A DNA stretch of 5,390 nt from Dechloromonas sp. (lineage in GTDB: Bacteria > Pseudomonadota > Gammaproteobacteria > Burkholderiales > Rhodocyclaceae): the NCBI GenBank assembly GCA_013693915.1, contig CP059264.1, forward strand, positions 3,605,019 through 3,610,408, read 5' to 3'. The position numbers and the translations under genes are program-made. The notes under the pieces were generated by a model, which ran no database searches, was not told the origin of the DNA, and saw nothing but the letters and a program-made list of their open reading frames with translations. Every line of letters begins with the position of its first letter. Position 1 is the stretch's first letter. Of this stretch, positions 1 to 5,390 are shown in pieces.

Positions 1-132
1 ACCGGGGTCGAGCGCAAGCAGTGCCAGGTCACGGCGGTCCTGCTTGCGGATCCCGGCCTCGGCGACGCCGAGGCGAACACCGGCCACAGGAAAGAGCCGG
101 TCGGCGGCAGGGGTGGTGTAATTCACTGGCAT
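1..132 (-). CDS. argJ: ArgJ, glutamate N-acetyltransferase / amino-acid acetyltransferase (N-terminal 44 residues only)
   Basis: ArgJ (ornithine acetyltransferase family) moves the acetyl group from N-acetylornithine to glutamate in the cyclic arginine pathway of the cytoplasm; many members also make N-acetylglutamate from acetyl-CoA. The start codon is ATG at 132-130, and reading toward position 1 gives an open frame with no stop. The visible protein begins MPVNYTTPAAD and then shows the family's N-terminal signature, PVAGVRLGVAEAGIRK at residues 15-30, followed by a QDRRDLALLALDPG stretch. The family is usually about 400 residues, so nearly 90% lies outside the window, including the Ala-Thr self-cleavage site and the active site; bifunctionality cannot be judged. 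A GGAG site 8 nt upstream supports the start. An overlapping ATG at 137-135 is out of frame and meets a stop after four codons. secA lies 48 nt upstream on the same strand. The call rests on a short but distinctive segment. Confidence 0.87.
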   Translation of the reverse strand, partial: MPVNYTTPAADRLFPVAGVRLGVAEAGIRKQDRRDLALLALDPG

Positions 133-140
133 TGCATTCA

Positions 141-144
141 CTCC
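141..144 (-). promoter_or_regulatory. Shine-Dalgarno site of argJ
   Basis: On the minus strand GGAG at 144-141 lies 8 nt before the argJ ATG at 132, a normal spacing. It directly follows the five-T tract of the secA terminator (149-145), so the ribosome-binding site of argJ touches the termination point of the upstream transcript. Confidence 0.7.
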
Positions 145-178
145 AAAAACATCGAGGCACCGCGCGGGTGCCTCGATG
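145..178 (-). terminator. Intrinsic (Rho-independent) terminator after secA
   Basis: A perfect 12-bp stem is formed by bases 150-161 and 167-178 around a 5-base GCGCG loop. On the minus strand it is followed at once by TTTTT (149-145). The hairpin begins 2 nt after the secA stop codon. On the plus strand the hairpin is followed by CGTCAGG rather than a T run, so it should act only in the secA direction. A short T run is its one weakness; some readthrough into argJ is plausible. The hairpin and T run were read directly; termination itself is inferred. Confidence 0.88.
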
Positions 179-180
179 CG

Positions 181-2892
<2,712 letters not shown>

Positions 2893-2930
2893 CGCGATGG
2901 TGTCTGGTTGCGCGGGTGCGGCAAAAGTTG

Positions 2931-2958
2931 ATTCTACCACGCAGACCGCGGCCGACAG
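2931..2958 (-). promoter_or_regulatory. Candidate extended -10 promoter of secA
   Basis: On the minus strand TGGTAGAAT (2939-2931) has the form TG-N-TAGAAT, an extended -10 element with five of six consensus bases. A weak -35 match, CTGTCG at 2958-2953, sits 16 bp upstream. Transcription would start near 2924, giving a leader of about 33 nt before the ATG at 2892. It lies in the 96-nt gap between the M23 gene and secA, where a promoter is expected. The poor -35 and the lack of experimental data keep this provisional; secA may also be read from the M23 gene, since no terminator is visible in the gap. Confidence 0.45.
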
Positions 2959-2988
2959 CGACGACCTCGACTGGCTCCGCCGAACTCC

Positions 2989-3909
2989 TTAGCGCCGCCT
3001 GAGCATCGCGTATTCCTCGCCTTGCTTGAGGAAGTGTGCCGGATTCTGCGCGACGCCGAGCATGCGCACCTCAAAATGCAGGTGCGGGCCGGTCGTGCGG
3101 CCCGTGCTGCCGACCGCGCCGATCACTTCGCCGCGCTTAACCAGGCTGCCCGGCTTGGCATTCATCCGCGCAAGGTGGGCATAGCGGGTGGTCAGGCCAT
3201 CGCCATGGTCGAGTTCGATCATGTTCCCGAAATCGTTCTGATAGGCCGCGGCAAGCACCACGCCGTCAGCAGCCGCGACAACCGGCGTACCTGGTTCGGC
3301 ATTGAAGTCGATTCCCTCGTGCATCGCCCGCTGGCCGAGAATCGGATCGCTGCGATGGCCGAACGGCGAACCGAGATAGGCTTCCCTGACCGGCAGGGTG
3401 GTCGGCACCAGGCGCTCCCTAACCCGTTTCTCCAGGAAACGCGATTCGAGCACGGCCAGTTCGTCGGTTCGCAGATCGACTTGCCGGGACAGCTGATCGA
3501 TTTCGCGCTGCAGTTCTTCGGCCCCCGGTGGCGCGGGCACGAAGGCGCCGCCTTGTCCGCCCTGCGGTCGCCGCTCCGGCGGCGCTTCACGCTTGATTCC
3601 GGCAAGAGCCGAGAGACGTTCGCCAAGGGTGTCCAGATGCAGGAGCTGTGCCTGCAACTCGCCAAGGCGCGTGGCCATCAACTGCAGGTTGTTGTTGACG
3701 TGCTGCTGGGTGCGGTGCGTCTCCTGTTCCTGGGCAAGGATGCCCTTCCCGATGCCGAAGGCTCCCGAGCGGGCGGATAGCGACGAAAGCCCCGCAGCCG
3801 TCGCAATGACGAGAGTGATGAATGCGCAGCCCGCAATCGCCAGGTGGCGAGGCATAATGGTGATTGTCCGCGCCGCCTTGAGGTGGCGGGAAACAAGAAT
3901 GATCTGCAC
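2989..3909 (-). CDS. Membrane-anchored M23-family peptidoglycan endopeptidase (LytM domain)
   Basis: This is a 306-residue zinc metallopeptidase expected to cut peptide cross-links of peptidoglycan in the periplasm. A basic N-terminus (R8, K11, R14, R21) precedes one membrane helix at about 22-44, so the protein should be anchored with the rest outside. Two likely coiled-coil stretches (about 60-104 and 131-166) flank a Pro/Gly/Arg-rich linker (105-130). The C-terminal M23 domain (about 175-295) keeps all catalytic residues: H197 and D201 in HEGID, H245 in RYAHL, and H276 and H278 in GPHLHFE. It therefore looks active, unlike EnvC/NlpD-type activators with degenerate sites. The start is GTG at 3909, giving MQIILVSRHLK; a near-consensus TAGGAGGT lies just upstream. 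A GTG at 3930 would lie upstream of that site and overlap dciA, so it is unlikely. secA follows 96 nt downstream. The substrate bond and any regulatory partner are unknown. Confidence 0.93.
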   Translation of the reverse strand: MQIILVSRHLKAARTITIMPRHLAIAGCAFITLVIATAAGLSSLSARSGAFGIGKGILAQEQETHRTQQHVNNNLQLMATRLGELQAQLLHLDTLGERLSALAGIKREAPPERRPQGGQGGAFVPAPPGAEELQREIDQLSRQVDLRTDELAVLESRFLEKRVRERLVPTTLPVREAYLGSPFGHRSDPILGQRAMHEGIDFNAEPGTPVVAAADGVVLAAAYQNDFGNMIELDHGDGLTTRYAHLARMNAKPGSLVKRGEVIGAVGSTGRTTGPHLHFEVRMLGVAQNPAHFLKQGEEYAMLRRR

Positions 3910-3912
3910 TGA

Positions 3913-3920
3913 ACCTCCTA
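3913..3920 (-). promoter_or_regulatory. Strong Shine-Dalgarno site of the M23 peptidase gene
   Basis: The minus strand reads TAGGAGGT from 3920 to 3913. The AGGAGG core ends 4 nt before the GTG start at 3909, a slightly short but workable spacing. It decides the start of the M23 gene in favour of 3909 over the in-frame GTG at 3930. On the other strand the same bases read CCTCCT and touch the ATG of dciA. Confidence 0.75.
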
Positions 3921-4354
3921 TGACCAGCACGCTTGAGCACTATCTTGACAATGATTCCGGCGCCGGCAGGGTGATGGCCCACGCCAGACTGCTGCTTGAC
4001 CTGGCGCGGCTCTTCGAAGCGGCTGCCCCGGCGGGACTGCGCGACGTCGCCCACATTGCCAACTACAAATCGGGGAAAGTCGTTATCCACGCCGACAACG
4101 GCGCGGTTGCCGCCAAGATCCGCCAGTTGAGTCAGCGCTTGTGCGACGAGTTATCCAAGGGAGGGGCGGAGTGTAACCGCATCGAAGTCAAAGTTCAACC
4201 CCGCCTAATCCCATTCCAATCAATGCCTTCGACGACGAAGCCCCTCTCCGCAGGAGCCTGTGCGGCGCTCAGCTCCGCTTCGGCAAGCCTGCCGGACGGG
4301 CCGCTGCGCAAGGCGCTGGATGTATTGCTGGCGCGTGCCGCTAGACTGGAATGA
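3920..4354 (+). CDS. dciA: DciA, DUF721-family replicative helicase loader/operator
   Basis: DciA is the widespread, ancestral protein that helps load the DnaB helicase at initiation of replication in bacteria lacking phage-derived DnaC or DnaI. The product is 144 residues. The DUF721 domain covers about 17-94 and includes a helical N-terminal part (HARLLLDLARLF) and the recognisable core ANYKSGKVVIHADNGAVAAK (47-66), followed by an LCDELSKGGAECNRIEVKVQ segment. A Ser/Pro linker leads to a helical C-terminal segment, LPDGPLRKALDVLLARAAR (124-142). ATG at 3920 fits the family's short N-terminus; an in-frame ATG at 3899 would add seven residues and overlap the M23 start. Neither has a good Shine-Dalgarno site, and CCTCCT abuts the chosen ATG. 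It is the only plus-strand gene here. Family assignment is by recognition of the core motif; the helicase role is known for the family and not shown by this sequence. Confidence 0.85.
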   Translation: MTSTLEHYLDNDSGAGRVMAHARLLLDLARLFEAAAPAGLRDVAHIANYKSGKVVIHADNGAVAAKIRQLSQRLCDELSKGGAECNRIEVKVQPRLIPFQSMPSTTKPLSAGACAALSSASASLPDGPLRKALDVLLARAARLE

Positions 4355-4529
4355 CAGCGATCCGCTCGATGATCATCAGGGCAAAGACAATCAGCGCAAA
4401 GACGATTCCGTAGCGAAAGAGCCGCCAGGAAAACAGCAGATAACCACGGTTGCCGCTGATGGCGTAGATCAGCAGGCCGGCGCCGATGGCGACCAGCAGG
4501 ATGACTGCAAGCAGGCGCAGCAGCCACAT
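4341..4529 (-). CDS. Small two-helix inner-membrane protein of unknown function
   Basis: I cannot assign a function. The 62-residue product is almost wholly hydrophobic, with probable membrane helices at about 3-24 and 39-58. They are separated by a short polar loop, SGNRGYLLFSWRLFRY (25-40), containing R28, R36 and R39, with E55 and R56 near the end of the second helix. By the positive-inside rule the loop would face the cytoplasm and both termini the periplasm; this is inference. The ATG lies 7 nt after the lpxC stop on the same strand with no Shine-Dalgarno site, suggesting translation coupled to lpxC. The stop codon overlaps the end of dciA by 14 bp, tail to tail. Similar small hydrophobic proteins occur at this place in betaproteobacteria as far as I recall, which together with spacing and composition supports a real gene. 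It is not SecM: there is no signal peptide and no arrest motif. Confidence 0.7.
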   Translation of the reverse strand: MWLLRLLAVILLVAIGAGLLIYAISGNRGYLLFSWRLFRYGIVFALIVFALMIIERIAVIPV

Positions 4530-4536
4530 GCGGGGT

Positions 4537-5390
4537 TTATGCGTGCTGGTTCAGCCAGCGGGTAACGCCCGCAGGCGCCCGCTCCGCCTGTTCGAAGGTC
4601 ACCAACTCCCAGGATTCGCGCTGCGCGAGCAGTGCGCGGGCAAGCATGTTGTTGAGCGCATGCCCTCCCTTGTGCGAAGAGTAGGCTGCCAGCAGCGGAT
4701 GGCCAAGCAGGTAGAGGTCGCCGACAGCATCGAGAATCTTGTGCTTGACGAACTCGTCACCGTAGCGCAGGCCATCCTGGTTGAGAACGCGGAACTCGTC
4801 GAGAACGATTGCATTTTCCAGCCCGCCGCCGAGGGCGAGACCGCTTTCGCGCAGGTATTCGACTTCCTGCATGAAGCCGAAGGTGCGTGCGCGCGCCACT
4901 TCACGAACGTAGGAATGCTCGGCGAAATCGACTTCAGACCTCTGCGCCGACTTGTCGATCGCCGGATGATTGAAAATGATCGAGAAGGCCAGCTTGTAGC
5001 CCTCATAAGGCTCGAAGCGCGCCCACTTGTCGCCGTCACGAACCTCGACCGACCTGGTCACGCGAATGAATTTCTTGGCGGCATTCTGCTCTTCTATGCC
5101 TGCCGACTGGATCAGGAAGACGAAAGGCGAAGCCGAGCCATCGAGGATGGGCACTTCCGGCGCATCCAGGTCGACCCAGGCGTTGTCGATCCCAAGGCCG
5201 GCGAACGCCGACATCAGGTGCTCGACGGTGCCAACCTTGACCCCCGCCTTTTCCAGGCACGAACACATGCGCGTATCGCCGACCATGAAGGCCGTGGCTG
5301 GAATATCCGCGGGTTCCGGCAGATCGGTGCGCCGGAAGACGATCCCGCTGTTCGGGGCGGCTGGACGGAGAGTCATGTTGACCTTGACAC
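4537..5390 (-). CDS. lpxC: LpxC, UDP-3-O-acyl-N-acetylglucosamine deacetylase (5' end outside window)
   Basis: LpxC removes the acetyl group from UDP-3-O-acyl-GlcNAc, the committed step of lipid A synthesis, in the cytoplasm. The open frame runs off the window edge; the first complete codon is at 5388-5386 and reading starts [10 protein letters not shown], matching the KVTLTLRPA region of E. coli LpxC. About 22 N-terminal residues are missing, so the ATG at 5376 is internal. Counting from that Met as residue 1, the active-site residues are intact: E52 and H53 in GTVEHL (E. coli E78/H79), H212 and D216 in HKILDAVGD (E. coli H238/D242), and H239 in GGHALNN (E. coli H265). The [16 protein letters not shown] loop and NHPAID segment are also present. 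The projected full length of about 304 residues equals the norm. The C-terminus (VTRWLNQHA) does not resemble the nonpolar E. coli tail read by FtsH. The small membrane-protein gene follows 7 nt downstream. Confidence 0.97.
   Translation of the reverse strand, partial: VKVNMTLRPAAPNSGIVFRRTDLPEPADIPATAFMVGDTRMCSCLEKAGVKVGTVEHLMSAFAGLGIDNAWVDLDAPEVPILDGSASPFVFLIQSAGIEEQNAAKKFIRVTRSVEVRDGDKWARFEPYEGYKLAFSIIFNHPAIDKSAQRSEVDFAEHSYVREVARARTFGFMQEVEYLRESGLALGGGLENAIVLDEFRVLNQDGLRYGDEFVKHKILDAVGDLYLLGHPLLAAYSSHKGGHALNNMLARALLAQRESWELVTFEQAERAPAGVTRWLNQHA

Noticed and set aside
2893..2988. A secM-like leader ORF or arrest peptide upstream of secA.
   Set aside because: The gap is only 96 nt, holds no separate open frame with a signal peptide, and shows no arrest-type motif.
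3022..3780. A 252-codon open frame on the plus strand, antisense to the M23 gene.
   Set aside because: Same mirror effect as opposite secA; no recognisable domain, and the M23 gene with intact motifs occupies the locus.
3853..3858. CATAAT on the plus strand as a -10 element for dciA.
   Set aside because: Five of six bases match, but no -35-like hexamer lies 16-18 bp upstream and there is no extended TG. Possible, but too weak to annotate.
3945..3950. A perfect TTGACA on the plus strand inside dciA.
   Set aside because: No -10-like sequence follows at 16-18 bp, where the DNA is GC-rich, and no gene start downstream needs it. Taken as chance.
4253..4280. GC-rich inverted repeat (GGAGC/GCTCC) in the dciA 3' region as a terminator for the small membrane-protein gene.
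   Set aside because: Only a 5-bp stem with a large loop and no T run on either strand.
4545..4559. Small hairpin (5-bp stem GCTGG/CCAGC) at the end of lpxC.
   Set aside because: Short stem inside coding sequence with no T run. It could aid coupling to the next gene but is well within chance.

Overview
The window looks like core chromosome of a Gram-negative betaproteobacterium, perhaps from the Rhodocyclales group. That placement rests on high GC content, on the look of the proteins, and on the gene order lpxC / small membrane protein / dciA / M23 peptidase / secA / argJ. The order is familiar from betaproteobacteria. The finer taxonomic placement is inference and was not searched.

Layout from high to low coordinates, since most genes are on the minus strand. 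The window opens inside lpxC (4537 to beyond 5390), whose first ~22 codons are cut off. A 62-codon gene for a two-helix membrane protein (4341-4529) follows after only 7 nt. The plus-strand gene dciA (DUF721, 3920-4354) comes next. It overlaps the small gene tail to tail by 14 bp and stands head to head with an M23 peptidase gene (2989-3909), with only 10 bp between the two start codons. A 96-nt spacer carrying a plausible extended -10 promoter leads into secA (181-2892). secA ends in a strong intrinsic terminator (145-178), and the first 44 codons of argJ (1-132) start directly after it. No stretch over 100 bp is left without a gene.

Most of the genes serve the cell envelope. LpxC commits UDP-GlcNAc derivatives to lipid A, the M23 enzyme should cut or monitor peptidoglycan, and SecA powers export of envelope proteins. 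The exceptions are DciA, the replicative-helicase loader of bacteria that lack DnaC, and ArgJ, an arginine biosynthesis enzyme. In Escherichia coli the gene between lpxC and secA is secM; none is visible here, and dciA and the M23 gene occupy that interval.

I found no mobile element, tRNA, rRNA, CRISPR array or obviously novel system. The points worth a second look are regulatory and architectural: a terminator fused to the argJ ribosome-binding site, the very tight dciA/M23 divergence, a secA start without a Shine-Dalgarno site, and the uncharacterised small membrane protein.
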